Below, in pieces: positions 7,131 through 14,839 of a stretch of DNA of 23,668 bases. A program made the translations under genes and the position numbers. The stretch lies in contig CAKUGT010000024.1 of assembly GCA_934654795.1 (NCBI GenBank), forward strand, positions 1 to 23,668. The letters are read 5' to 3'. The notes beneath the pieces were generated by a model. It did no database searches and was not told the DNA's origin. It was given only the letters and a program-made list of their open reading frames with translations. The stretch's first letter is position 1. Each line of letters opens with the position of its first letter. The DNA comes from an uncultured Collinsella sp. Its GTDB lineage: Bacteria > Actinomycetota > Coriobacteriia > Coriobacteriales > Coriobacteriaceae.

Positions 7131-8162
7131 CTAGTTGAATTTGAAGATCTTTGAGGCAAGACGGTATAGGCCGAGTGTGGTTTTGTCTCCGGCCCGTCCG
7201 TGCAGATTGGTAAAGAAGCCCACCACGCCGTAGCGGGCGCGACGATACATGCGCTCGTCGTAAGCCTTCAGATCATTCCACAGCGTCTTCAGGCGCTCAT
7301 CGGCGCATTCTTCCTCGGAAAGCTTGGTGAGCACCGAGCAGATCGCCATCATCATGGTGAAGTAGCCCATCATGTACGAGCGCAGGCGCGAAGACTCAAC
7401 ATCGCCGTACAGATGGAACGACTCCATCATGATGCGCGTAACGCGGAACTGCTGGCCCAGACGCTTGACCATCGTGGCCTCGTTGACACTCTGGCCCTCG
7501 CGACCGATAAAGTAGCGATAGAGGTCGATGTCGGCGTAGTACATGGTCTTGCAACGCGGCAGCGGCACGTAGGCGTAGATGTTGTCCACATAGAACGTGT
7601 GCGGCGGCATGGGAAGGTTGGACTCGCGCAGCACATCCGTGCGATAGCACAGGCTGTGCATGAGCAGATTCTGGTCCAGGCGGAAATGGCCGATCTGGTC
7701 CCAGGTAAAGATCTTTTTTCGAGGCAGGGCAAACTTGTAACCAATGGCCGTATGCGTACCCTCGTAAACCTTCTCGTACACGTAGTTCGAGATAAACAGG
7801 TCAACGCGCTGGTCGCGCTCTTCAAAGCCGCGCAGAATCGACAGCATGGTCGAAAGGGCAGCGCCGTCAAGCCAGTCGTCCGAGTCGACAACCTTGTAGT
7901 AGGTGCCCTGCGCCTCGCGCAGGCCCGAAAGGACGGCAATACCGTGGCCGCCGTTCTCCTGGTGTACCGCGCGGATGATGCCGGGATAACGTGCCTCCCA
8001 CTCATCTGCCTTGGCGGCCGTCTCGTCCTTGGAGCCGTCGTCCACCACGATAATCTCGATATCGGTGGCATAATTGCTCCCCTCCAAGATGGAGGTGATG
8101 CAATGGTCCATGTCCTTAGCGGCGTTATACGAGGGAATACCGAATGTTATGACTTTATGCAT
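7131..8162 (-). CDS. Family 2 (GT-A) glycosyltransferase
   Basis: A 343-residue GT2 protein that transfers a sugar from a nucleotide donor onto a surface glycan. The N-terminal GT-A fold shows ITFGIPSYNA, the nucleotide-binding DDGS (41-44) and the metal-binding DSDDW (93-97), followed by an alpha-helical C-terminal region (about 200-343) ending RLASKIFKFN. No clear membrane segment. ATG 8162 is chosen because the fold starts directly after it (MHKVITFG). An in-frame ATG at 8180 would add six residues; neither has a strong ribosome site, consistent with translational coupling. The start overlaps the glf stop by 8 bases, so the two form an operon and probably share a galactofuranose-containing polysaccharide pathway. 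That link is inferred. Confidence 0.9.
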   Translation of the reverse strand: MHKVITFGIPSYNAAKDMDHCITSILEGSNYATDIEIIVVDDGSKDETAAKADEWEARYPGIIRAVHQENGGHGIAVLSGLREAQGTYYKVVDSDDWLDGAALSTMLSILRGFEERDQRVDLFISNYVYEKVYEGTHTAIGYKFALPRKKIFTWDQIGHFRLDQNLLMHSLCYRTDVLRESNLPMPPHTFYVDNIYAYVPLPRCKTMYYADIDLYRYFIGREGQSVNEATMVKRLGQQFRVTRIMMESFHLYGDVESSRLRSYMMGYFTMMMAICSVLTKLSEEECADERLKTLWNDLKAYDERMYRRARYGVVGFFTNLHGRAGDKTTLGLYRLASKIFKFN

Positions 8163-9357
8163 GGCAGGCGATAATCTCATCCGAAAGATCGAGGGCGGAA
8201 TTGGTCACGGCATCCATATCGTAGTAACGATACTCGGCCAGACGACCCACCGGGTGGAAGTTTGTCAGGTTCTGGACGCGCTCAAGATAGCGCTCATAGA
8301 GCTCACGGTTCTCGGGCTCAAGAATGGCGTAATACGGCGTCTCGCCCGAGCCGGGCGTATAGGCCTTGGAGTACTCCTTCATGATGGTGGTCTTGCCGGG
8401 CAGGACCTGACCAGTCATGTTCTTGAACTCGGTAATGCGCGTGTAGTCCTCGCTCGTGGTGTAGTTGACGGTACCCACGGGCTGGAACTGATCCATATCG
8501 AGCGTCTCGAACTTCATATCGAGCGTACGGTACGGAAGAGCGCCCAGATCAAGGCCAAACAGCTCATCGAGCGGACCGGTATAGACGATCTCGCCGCCGT
8601 AGACCTTGCCACCGATCTTGACGGTGGTCTCGTCGATCTCAAAGAGATCGCGGGCGTCCACGTCGCAGAACACGTCGATCAGGTCGTGGTCGAGCATATG
8701 CTCGAACAGCGCAGTGTAGCCGTCCTGCGGCATACCCTGGAAGGGGGCCTGCGGGAAGTAGCGATCGTCATCGCCCACAAAGACGGGAACGCGACCAGTG
8801 ATCGAGGGATCGATCTGGTCGGGCGTCTGACCCCACTGCTTCATGGTGTAATGCAAAAAGACGTTCTCGTAGACGTAATCGGCGACCTCGGCCAAGTCGG
8901 GGTCGTTCTTCTTACGCAGCTCCATAATGGGCACCTTGACATCCTTGCCAAAGGTCTCCACGAGCTTCTGATACAGCTCCTCGCCGCGCTCATCACCAAA
9001 GGCGAGCTTGAGACTCGCATGGTTGAAGGGCACGGGCATAAGGGTGCCGTTGATGTTGGCGAGCACCTTGTGCTGATAATCCGTCCACTTGGTAAAGCGC
9101 GACAGGAAATTGTGCACGCGCTCGTTAAAGGTGTGATAGATATGCGGACCGTACTCGTGGATCAGGATTCCGGCCTCGTCAGTGCAGTCATAGGCATTGC
9201 CCGCAATGTGGCTACGGCGCTCCAAAACGGCAACACGATAGCCGATGGTCTCGGCAAGACGGCGGGCGCAAACGGCACCGGCATATCCAGCACCGACGAC
9301 AATCATGTCGTACGCGCCGGCGTTAAAGCCTTCAGGCAGGCCTGAGGTAATCTGCAT
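8155..9357 (-). CDS. glf: UDP-galactopyranose mutase
   Basis: An FAD-dependent enzyme that interconverts UDP-galactopyranose and UDP-galactofuranose, the donor for galactofuranose in capsules and cell-wall glycans. The 400-residue protein has the FAD-binding GAGYAGAVCARRLAE (Gly22, Gly24, Gly27), the following acidic strand end Glu46, and the family motifs HIAGNAYD, YGPHIYHT, PVPFN and a C-terminal GRLAEYRYYDMDAV. The first 16 residues before DMIVVGAGYAG are a short extension. AAGGAGT lies 5 bases before the ATG. It is first gene of a glf-glycosyltransferase operon (8-base overlap), divergent from pta. Confidence 0.95.
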   Translation of the reverse strand: MQITSGLPEGFNAGAYDMIVVGAGYAGAVCARRLAETIGYRVAVLERRSHIAGNAYDCTDEAGILIHEYGPHIYHTFNERVHNFLSRFTKWTDYQHKVLANINGTLMPVPFNHASLKLAFGDERGEELYQKLVETFGKDVKVPIMELRKKNDPDLAEVADYVYENVFLHYTMKQWGQTPDQIDPSITGRVPVFVGDDDRYFPQAPFQGMPQDGYTALFEHMLDHDLIDVFCDVDARDLFEIDETTVKIGGKVYGGEIVYTGPLDELFGLDLGALPYRTLDMKFETLDMDQFQPVGTVNYTTSEDYTRITEFKNMTGQVLPGKTTIMKEYSKAYTPGSGETPYYAILEPENRELYERYLERVQNLTNFHPVGRLAEYRYYDMDAVTNSALDLSDEIIACHA

Positions 9358-9435
9358 CGATACTCCTTGTCAAAAGCCACGGGCTCGTTAGCTGGGCTTT
9401 TCTCGAACATTCTTCGAGACATATTTATCAGAGCG

Positions 9436-9461
9436 ATTATAGCGCTAATGCGTCCTATAAT
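9436..9461. promoter_or_regulatory. Face-to-face -10 hexamers of the glf/pta divergent promoter region
   Basis: A perfect TATAAT is on the plus strand at 9456-9461 (toward pta). Another perfect TATAAT is on the minus strand at 9441-9436 (toward glf). Neither has a convincing TTGACA at 16-18 bases, so activators or a different sigma preference may matter. Implied leaders are about 120 nt (pta) and 70 nt (glf). Confidence 0.5.
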
Positions 9462-9513
9462 GAGCTTGCCACACAAGGAAAGCTCAAGCACCGCGGCGAA
9501 CATAATTGAAAGG

Positions 9514-9536
9514 TAAACCCGCTAGCAGCGGGTTTA
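9514..9536 (+). promoter_or_regulatory. pta leader hairpin (TAAACCCGCT/AGCGGGTTTA)
   Basis: A 10-bp perfect stem with 3-base loop AGC, followed by TTC, in the untranslated leader 53 bases before the pta start. No plus-strand gene lies upstream for it to terminate. A related stem (AATAAACCC/GGGTTTATT) lies upstream of ackA2, so it may be an attenuator or operator of acetate genes. Confidence 0.55.
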
Positions 9537-9588
9537 TTCGTGAACAGCCGGGTGCCTGGAGCTTAGCGAAACGCTTGTAAGGAGTAAC

Positions 9589-10569
9589 ATGAGCGATTTC
9601 CTAAACCGTATGAAGTCTGCCGCCAAGGCCGACCTTAAGACCATCGTCCTGCCCGAGGGCGAGGATCCGCGCACCATCGTCGCGGCTAACAAAATCATCG
9701 AGGAGGGCCTGGCAAAGCTCGTCATCCTGGGCAACCCCGACGAGATCGACGTTCCCGGCGCTACCATCATCGACCCGCGCAATGCCGAGAAGCACGAGGA
9801 GTACGCACAGAAGTTTGCCGAGCTCCGCGCCAAGAAGGGCGTTACCATCGAGCAGGCTCGCGCCCAGGTGATGGACGCCACCTACTTTGGCACCATGATG
9901 GTCAAGATGGGCGACGCCGACGGTCTGGTCTCCGGCGCCTGCCACTCCACCGCCGACACCCTGCGCCCCGCGCTTCAGATCCTCAAGACCGCCCCGGGCA
10001 CCAAGCTGGTCTCGGCCTTCTTCGTGATGTGCACCGACACCCCGCAGTTCGGCACCGACGGCACGCTGATCTTCGCCGACTGCGGCCTCAACATCAACCC
10101 GTCCTCCGACGAGCTCTCCGAGATCGCCATCGCCTCCGCTCACTCCTGGTCCACCTTCATGGGCAACGTTGAGCCGCACGTGGCCATGCTCTCCTACTCC
10201 ACCATGGGCTCCGCCGGCGGCGAGGTCGCCAAGAAGGTCCAAGAGGCCGTGAAGTTCTGCAAGGAAAAGGCTCCCGAGCTCGCCATCGACGGCGACCTGC
10301 AGCTCGATGCCGCTATCGTCCCCACCGTCGCCCAGCTCAAGGCTCCCGGCTCCTCCGTTGCCGGCAAGGCCAACGTGCTCGTGTTCCCCGACCTCGAGGC
10401 CGGCAACATCGGCTACAAGCTGGTTCAGCGCTTCGCTGGCGCCGACGCTTACGGCCCCATCCTGCAGGGCATCGCCAAGCCGGTTAACGACCTTTCGCGC
10501 GGCTGCTCTGCCGACGACATCGTGGGTGTCGTGGCCATCACCGCCGTCCAGGCGCAGATGGCTGAGTAG
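9589..10569 (+). CDS. pta: Phosphate acetyltransferase
   Basis: Converts acetyl-CoA and phosphate to acetyl-phosphate, which AckA uses to make ATP and acetate. The 326-residue single-domain protein has the short-form Pta length with no N-terminal DRTGG/AAA-like extension. Recognisable motifs are IVLPEGEDPRT, GDADGLVSGACHSTADTLRPALQI, LSYSTMGSAGG and a C-terminal PVNDLSRGCSADDIVGVVAITA. AAGGAG is well placed before ATG 9589. Codons are strongly biased (GGC, AAG, CTC, ATC), suggesting high expression. It is convergent with ackA1 rather than co-directional, with element C in the gap; in many bacteria the two genes form one operon. Confidence 0.96.
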   Translation: MSDFLNRMKSAAKADLKTIVLPEGEDPRTIVAANKIIEEGLAKLVILGNPDEIDVPGATIIDPRNAEKHEEYAQKFAELRAKKGVTIEQARAQVMDATYFGTMMVKMGDADGLVSGACHSTADTLRPALQILKTAPGTKLVSAFFVMCTDTPQFGTDGTLIFADCGLNINPSSDELSEIAIASAHSWSTFMGNVEPHVAMLSYSTMGSAGGEVAKKVQEAVKFCKEKAPELAIDGDLQLDAAIVPTVAQLKAPGSSVAGKANVLVFPDLEAGNIGYKLVQRFAGADAYGPILQGIAKPVNDLSRGCSADDIVGVVAITAVQAQMAE

Positions 10570-10584
10570 CGTACATATCCCCTC

Positions 10585-10709
10585 GGGACCCTACAGGGTA
10601 AAGCTCTGAAAACGTCCTCAGGCATGCGAGAAGCCCCGCTGCGCACTACGTGCGGCGGGGCTTCTCGCGCCTTGCGGATTGTTTTCAGAGCTTTACCCTG
10701 TAGGGTCCC
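10585..10709. repeat. Long inverted-repeat element C (29-bp perfect arms, 67-nt interior)
   Basis: Arm 10585-10613 (starting GGGACCCTACAGGGT) is the exact reverse complement of 10681-10709. The interior 10614-10680 has a second 14-bp perfect stem, GCGAGAAGCCCCGC with GCGGGGCTTCTCGC, and asymmetric bulges outside it. Arm length and interior length are identical to element A, but the arm sequence is different. On the minus strand the interior starts near TCCGCA and ends AGGAC, as in A and B. It starts 15 bases after the pta stop, in the pta/ackA1 convergent gap. No T run follows either arm. Confidence 0.9.
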
Positions 10710-10855
10710 TGCCGCTACGTGATACTCAGGGAATCTGGGGTGGACGGCGGCTTGGCTACGAGCTGGGGCTGAGAATCTGAATGGCTGGGTGCCGTTGTTG
10801 AGAGCGCAGGCGTTACTGGTGATGGTCACTTTGGGACTGGTATTTCCGCCTGCTA

Positions 10856-10893
10856 GTAAAAAGGCCTCCGGAGCTGTTGCTCTGGAGACCTTT
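10856..10893 (-). terminator. Intrinsic terminator after ackA1
   Basis: On the minus strand AAAGGTCTCCAGAGC (10893-10879), loop AACA, then GCTCCGGAGGCCTTTTT, with one mismatch in the stem and a five-base T run. It sits 23 bases beyond the ackA1 stop. Confidence 0.85.
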
Positions 10894-10915
10894 CGTTCAA
10901 TTGCAAACAGGCGCG

Positions 10916-12094
10916 TTAGTTGTTCTTAGTAAGGCGTTCGACGTCGTGGGCGATCATGTATTCCTCGTCGGTGGGGATGACCATGACCGTGACGGAAGAG
11001 CCGGCGGCGCTGATGACCTGCGGGCCGTTGCCCACGGCCTCGCGGTTCTTGTTGTTGTCGATGCGTACGCCCAGCCACTCAAAGCAATCGCAGAAGGCCT
11101 TGCGGATCGACCAGTCGTTCTCGCCGATGCCGGCGGTAAAGGTGATGGTGTCCACGCCCGCCATGGAAGCGATCATGGAGCCAGCCTGCTGCATGGCCTT
11201 GTAGGCAAACATGTCGAAGGCAAGCAGGCAGCGCTCGTCGCCCTCGGAGGCGCGCGTACGGATGTCACGGGCGTCGTTGGAGATGCCCGAGATGGCAAGC
11301 AGACCAGACTGCTTGTTCATCATGTCATCGACTTCCTGGTAGCTGTAGCCGCCCTCGCGCTGCAGGTAGCACACGGTAGCCGGGTCAATGGAACCACAAC
11401 GGGTGCCCATCATCAGGCCGTCGAGCGGCGTGAGGCCCATCGTGGTATCGCGGCATACGCCGTCCTCAATGGCGGCGAGTGAAGCGCCGTTGCCCAGATG
11501 ACACGAAAGCAGACGGTGGCAGCGCGAACCCAGGATCTCCTTGGCCATCATCCACTCGTAGCGGTGGCTCGTACCGTGGGCGCCGTACTTGCGCACGTGG
11601 TACTTGTTACACACGTCCTTGGGCAGGGCGTAGGTGTAGGCGACCTCGGGCATAGTCATGTGGAACGAGGTGTCGAAGACGGCCACGTTGGGCAGCTCCG
11701 GATACTTCTCGCGACAATACTCGATTGCCGCTGCCTCGCCGTAGTTGTGCAGCGGGGCAAGCGGGGCCACCTCGAGAATCTTAGCCATGACCTCATCGTC
11801 GACGACCGCGGAATCGTCAAAGTACCAGCCACCCTGAACAATACGATGCCCAATGCCATCGATCGTAAAGTCGGTCTTCTCGAGCTCCTCGAGCACACGT
11901 GCGATAGCCGAACGGTGGTCCGGGAAGGGGACCTCCTCGGTTTGCTTGGCGCCACCGTTCTCGGAGTGGCCAAAGATGCCCATGTCCGAACCGATACGTT
12001 CGCAGTTGCCCTTGGCGGAAACCTCGCGGGTATCGGTATCCAAAAGCTGATATTTAAGGCTTGAGCTACCGGCGTTGACAACAAGTACGTTCAT
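10916..12094 (-). CDS. ackA: Acetate kinase, copy 1 (canonical active-site motifs)
   Basis: Transfers the phosphate of acetyl-phosphate to ADP, making ATP and acetate. The 392-residue cytoplasmic protein of the ASKHA fold has VLVVNAGSSSLKYQ at the start, HRIVQGG (Arg84), GAHGTSHRY (His173, His177), CHLGNGASL (His199, Asn202) and MGTRCGSIDPA. All positions I know as active-site motif residues in the Methanosarcina enzyme (Arg91, His180, His184, His208, Asn211) are kept. AGGAGT precedes the ATG. It follows ackA2 on the minus strand but lies beyond ackA2's terminator, so it probably has its own promoter in 12095-12207. It aligns with ackA2 without gaps over at least the first 210 residues, the mark of a tandem duplication. 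Confidence 0.95.
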   Translation of the reverse strand: MNVLVVNAGSSSLKYQLLDTDTREVSAKGNCERIGSDMGIFGHSENGGAKQTEEVPFPDHRSAIARVLEELEKTDFTIDGIGHRIVQGGWYFDDSAVVDDEVMAKILEVAPLAPLHNYGEAAAIEYCREKYPELPNVAVFDTSFHMTMPEVAYTYALPKDVCNKYHVRKYGAHGTSHRYEWMMAKEILGSRCHRLLSCHLGNGASLAAIEDGVCRDTTMGLTPLDGLMMGTRCGSIDPATVCYLQREGGYSYQEVDDMMNKQSGLLAISGISNDARDIRTRASEGDERCLLAFDMFAYKAMQQAGSMIASMAGVDTITFTAGIGENDWSIRKAFCDCFEWLGVRIDNNKNREAVGNGPQVISAAGSSVTVMVIPTDEEYMIAHDVERLTKNN

Positions 12095-12149
12095 GAGACT
12101 CCTTTGCAGTGCGATACGGTCGGCGCAGACCCCTTAAGGCGGCCGCATG

Positions 12150-12177
12150 TTAATAAGAAGTTATCACAACTTAATAA
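12150..12177 (-). promoter_or_regulatory. AT-rich palindrome upstream of ackA1
   Basis: AAGTT-ATCAC-AACTT (12158-12172) is a perfect 5-bp inverted repeat, flanked by two direct copies of TTAATAA (12150-12156, 12171-12177), 56 bases upstream of ackA1. It sits where a promoter or operator is needed after the ackA2 terminator. The half-sequence TTGTGA resembles a Rex half-site, but the full dyad is not that of Rex. Confidence 0.35.
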
Positions 12178-12207
12178 ATAACTATCAGGCATATCGCCCA
12201 ACGAGCA

Positions 12208-12247
12208 CAAAAGAGGGGCTGAACGGCACAAGGCCATCCAGTCCCCT
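12208..12247 (-). terminator. Intrinsic terminator after ackA2
   Basis: On the minus strand AGGGG-A-CTGGATGGC pairs with GCCGTTCAG-CCCCT (two G-T pairs, one bulged A), loop about 5 bases, followed by CTTTTG. It is 14 bases beyond the ackA2 stop and separates ackA2 from ackA1. Confidence 0.85.
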
Positions 12248-12260
12248 CCCCTTGCATCAA

Positions 12261-13439
12261 TTACTTGCCGTTGACGATGCGCTCGACGTCGGAAGCGATC
12301 ATGAACTCCTCGTCCGTGGGGATGACGAAGATCTTGACCTTGGAATCCTTGGCGGACAGGCACCAGGCGCCATCGCCACGCAGGGCGTTGCGAGCGTGAT
12401 CCATCTTGACGCCCATAAAGGCCAGACGGTCGGCCACACCGGCGCGGACGGCCGGAGCGTGCTCGCCGATGCCGGCGGTAAAGACGAGCGTGTCCATGCC
12501 GCACATGGAGGTTGCCATCTCGGCGGCCTTGGCGGCAATCTTGTAGACGAACATATCGAAGGCGAGCTGAGCCTCGGGATCGCCAGCGGCGGCGAGCTCC
12601 TCGACGTTGCGGCAGTCGTTGGTCTTGCCACCGGTCACAGCCATGAGGCCGGACTTCTTGTTCATCATCTCGTCAACCTCGTCGAAGGTGTAGCCGCCCT
12701 CGCGCTGCAGATAGCACACGGTAGCCGGGTCGATGGAGCCGCAACGGGTACCCATCATGACGCCGTCGAGCGGGGTAAGGCCCATGGTGGTGTCCATGCA
12801 CTTGCCGTCCTCGATAGCGCACAGGGAAGCGCCGGAGCCGATGTGGCACACGACGACCTTGCGGGCCTCGCCGTTGGTCATCTCGGCAACCTTCTTGGAG
12901 ATGTAGCGGTAGCTGGTGCCGTGGGCGCCGTACTTACGAATGTGCAGTTTGTCGCAGACGTCCTTGGGCAGGGCGTAGGTCTTGGCGACCTCGGGCATGT
13001 TGAAGTGGAAAGCGGTGTCGTAGACCGTGACGTTGGGCAGGTCGGGATACTGCTCCAGGCAGAACTCGATAACGTTGGCCTCGGGGTTGTTGTGCAGCGG
13101 GGCGAGCGGGGCGACCTCGCGGATCTTGGCGAGAACGTCCTCGTCGACGAGGGAGGAATCGCCAAAGTACCAACCGCCCTGAACGATGCGGTGGCCGATG
13201 CCCTCGATCTTGACGCCGTTGGCCTCGAGGTCCTTCAGGACGACCTCGATGGCGACCTTGTGGTCGGGGAACTCGATGTTCTCGGTCACCTTCTTGGAGC
13301 CGTTGGCAGCGTGGGTGAAGGTACCGCCGGTAAAGCAGACGCGCTCGCAGGAGCCCTTTGCGGACACCTTGTGGGACTTGGTATCGATGACCTGATACTT
13401 AAGGGTCGAAGATCCTGCGTTGACGACCAGAACGTTCAT
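12261..13439 (-). CDS. Acetate kinase paralog, copy 2 (altered active-site motifs)
   Basis: A 392-residue acetate kinase homologue, exactly as long as ackA1 and collinear with it over the region I compared. It keeps NAGSSTLKYQ, HRIVQGG (Arg84), HGTS His173 and His199. However, GAHGTSHRY has become GAHGTSYRY (Tyr177 for His) and CHLGNGAS has become CHIGSGAS (Ser202 for Asn). The replaced positions align with His184 and Asn211 of Methanosarcina acetate kinase, both in conserved active-site motifs. The gene is otherwise intact, well biased in codons and has a good ribosome site (GGGAG), so it is probably expressed. It could be an acetate kinase with changed kinetics, a kinase for another short acid such as propionate or butyrate, or a regulatory copy. 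I leave the symbol empty because the activity is unproven. Confidence 0.88.
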   Translation of the reverse strand: MNVLVVNAGSSTLKYQVIDTKSHKVSAKGSCERVCFTGGTFTHAANGSKKVTENIEFPDHKVAIEVVLKDLEANGVKIEGIGHRIVQGGWYFGDSSLVDEDVLAKIREVAPLAPLHNNPEANVIEFCLEQYPDLPNVTVYDTAFHFNMPEVAKTYALPKDVCDKLHIRKYGAHGTSYRYISKKVAEMTNGEARKVVVCHIGSGASLCAIEDGKCMDTTMGLTPLDGVMMGTRCGSIDPATVCYLQREGGYTFDEVDEMMNKKSGLMAVTGGKTNDCRNVEELAAAGDPEAQLAFDMFVYKIAAKAAEMATSMCGMDTLVFTAGIGEHAPAVRAGVADRLAFMGVKMDHARNALRGDGAWCLSAKDSKVKIFVIPTDEEFMIASDVERIVNGK

Positions 13440-13492
13440 GTGTCTCCCTACTAACAGGCGGTGTGGCGCCGCCAGGTTACATACGCTTCAAT

Positions 13493-13526
13493 AATAAACC
13501 CAAACGCCCTCGCGCTCGGGTTTATT
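13493..13526 (-). promoter_or_regulatory. Hairpin AATAAACCC/GGGTTTATT between the MFS gene and ackA2
   Basis: A 9-bp perfect inverted repeat with a 16-base GC-rich loop, 54 bases upstream of ackA2 and 34 bases beyond the MFS stop. On the minus strand it ends GGGTTTATTATTG. It may be the MFS terminator, an ackA2 leader structure, or both. The stem sequence matches that of the pta leader hairpin. Confidence 0.55.
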
Positions 13527-13559
13527 GCGTTGATATATAAGTTATCGATGCCTGGTCGC

Positions 13560-14720
13560 TCATGACCTTTGACTTGTAAGGCGAAATAGCGCGGGGACAT
13601 ACGCCAGAGAAGAAATCCCAAGCGCAACAAGCAGCACAACCCGAATACCCACAACGCTACTCAACACAGCATTGAGCAGATAGAAAAGAACGGCGCCCAC
13701 CGCCACCATCTGGCTTTGAACCGAAATCAACGAACAGCGCATCGATGAATCGGCAGCATTTTGAAAAACTGAGTATTTGATTGGGGCAAACAACGCGTAA
13801 GCGACCGTCTGCAGCACATAAAACACAGGCAATAAATAGGCTGGAGTAAAGGGAATCAAAAACAAAGCTGTCAGGAAAAGGCGCACGATGCCGCAAATGC
13901 GCGCAAAACGGCCCTTGTCGACACGAGCAATCACGCTGGGCACAATGAACCCTATGAAGGCGGAGACAAAGAGCTGGACCGCAATGGTCACACCCGAAGC
14001 GACGGCATTCATTCCGCGACCCGCAAGCAGCAGTGAGAAAAAGTCTTCCAGAGCGACGAAAGCAAATGCCTGCGAACAGTCCATGATGAACGCTGAGCGA
14101 AGAATGCCGTTACCCGCAATTGCGTCCCCGATCATCTTCGGGCTAATTCCACGCCCGGGCGTCACAGTGGTGTCCCCCCTTCGTCCCTCAGGAATATAGG
14201 CAACGACAACCAACGTCAACAGCATTGCAATGATATCGATCGAAAGACCGATGAGATATGCGCTGGCAGACGAGATGAAACCGCCCACACAAGCGGAAAG
14301 GGCATATGACGCATAGAAGACAAAACGCTCAACTACATTTAGTTCCACGAGCTGGTCCTGAGAAACGCTGTCGACGTATATCGCTTCGATGGACCCGCTC
14401 ACGCAGGCAACGGCAAAGCCTTTAAGAGCAAACGCTCCCATTAAAAGCAAAGGAGATCGGATGAGGAGCAGGGCGGCATAGTACCCGAGCATTCCCACGA
14501 CACCGACGAGACCACTCGCCTTTCGCCCAAACCTGTCAGCAATAAAGCCAGTGGGAATCTCCAGAATGAACTTGCTCACTTGGTATGCAATCATCATGCC
14601 AGAAATCGCCACCATCGAGAATCCGACAAACTCAAGGTAAACCGTCAGAAAATACAAGATGGTGCTGAAGTTCGATAGGAAAACGAACGCCATATAAAGC
14701 AAAACCATACGGTTTTTCAT
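13560..14720 (-). CDS. Major facilitator superfamily transporter
   Basis: A 386-residue integral membrane protein with about 12 hydrophobic segments and the MFS motif A loop GFIADRFGRKASG (about 58-70, Asp62-Arg63) between segments 2 and 3. A hydrophilic loop of about 30 residues (EGRRGDTTVTPGRGISPK) separates the two halves. The substrate is not readable. The family includes multidrug and sugar or metabolite exporters. ATG 14720 is chosen because GGAGGGCGAAGC precedes it; the open frame extends to a TTG at 14741 without a ribosome site. It lies 119 bases downstream of a LysR regulator gene on the same strand. Codons use more A/T at third positions than the neighbours. Confidence 0.9.
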   Translation of the reverse strand: MKNRMVLLYMAFVFLSNFSTILYFLTVYLEFVGFSMVAISGMMIAYQVSKFILEIPTGFIADRFGRKASGLVGVVGMLGYYAALLLIRSPLLLMGAFALKGFAVACVSGSIEAIYVDSVSQDQLVELNVVERFVFYASYALSACVGGFISSASAYLIGLSIDIIAMLLTLVVVAYIPEGRRGDTTVTPGRGISPKMIGDAIAGNGILRSAFIMDCSQAFAFVALEDFFSLLLAGRGMNAVASGVTIAVQLFVSAFIGFIVPSVIARVDKGRFARICGIVRLFLTALFLIPFTPAYLLPVFYVLQTVAYALFAPIKYSVFQNAADSSMRCSLISVQSQMVAVGAVLFYLLNAVLSSVVGIRVVLLVALGISSLAYVPALFRLTSQRS

Positions 14721-14839
14721 GCTTCGCCCTCCAAGAGTCAATAATCCAAAGCGAAATCGTAGAAAAGTATGAGGGCGAAGCCGTCAACCATGCGTTGCAA
14801 AGCGTCAATATTCACTTGATGCCACGATGCCAAATAGTC

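Larger units (their letters stand above)
10570..10915. other. Convergent pta/ackA1 intergenic region
   Basis: About 345 bases. The left part is element C and the right end is the ackA1 terminator. Between them, 10710-10855 shows no gene, repeat or structure that I can support. Confidence 0.6.

Noticed and set aside
8074..9345. 423-codon open frame on the plus strand
   Set aside because: It runs antisense through all of glf, has no ribosome site or protein-family character, and is the usual by-product of GC-rich codon use.
10585..10709. Element C as a bidirectional intrinsic terminator
   Set aside because: No T run follows either arm, the structure is far longer than a terminator, and ackA1 has its own canonical terminator further right.
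12158..12172. Rex (NADH-sensing) operator upstream of ackA1
   Set aside because: Only one TTGTGA half-site is present; the TTGTGA-N8-TCACAA dyad is not formed.
12147..13454. 435-codon open frame on the plus strand
   Set aside because: Antisense to ackA2; Val/Gly/Asp/His-rich shadow translation.
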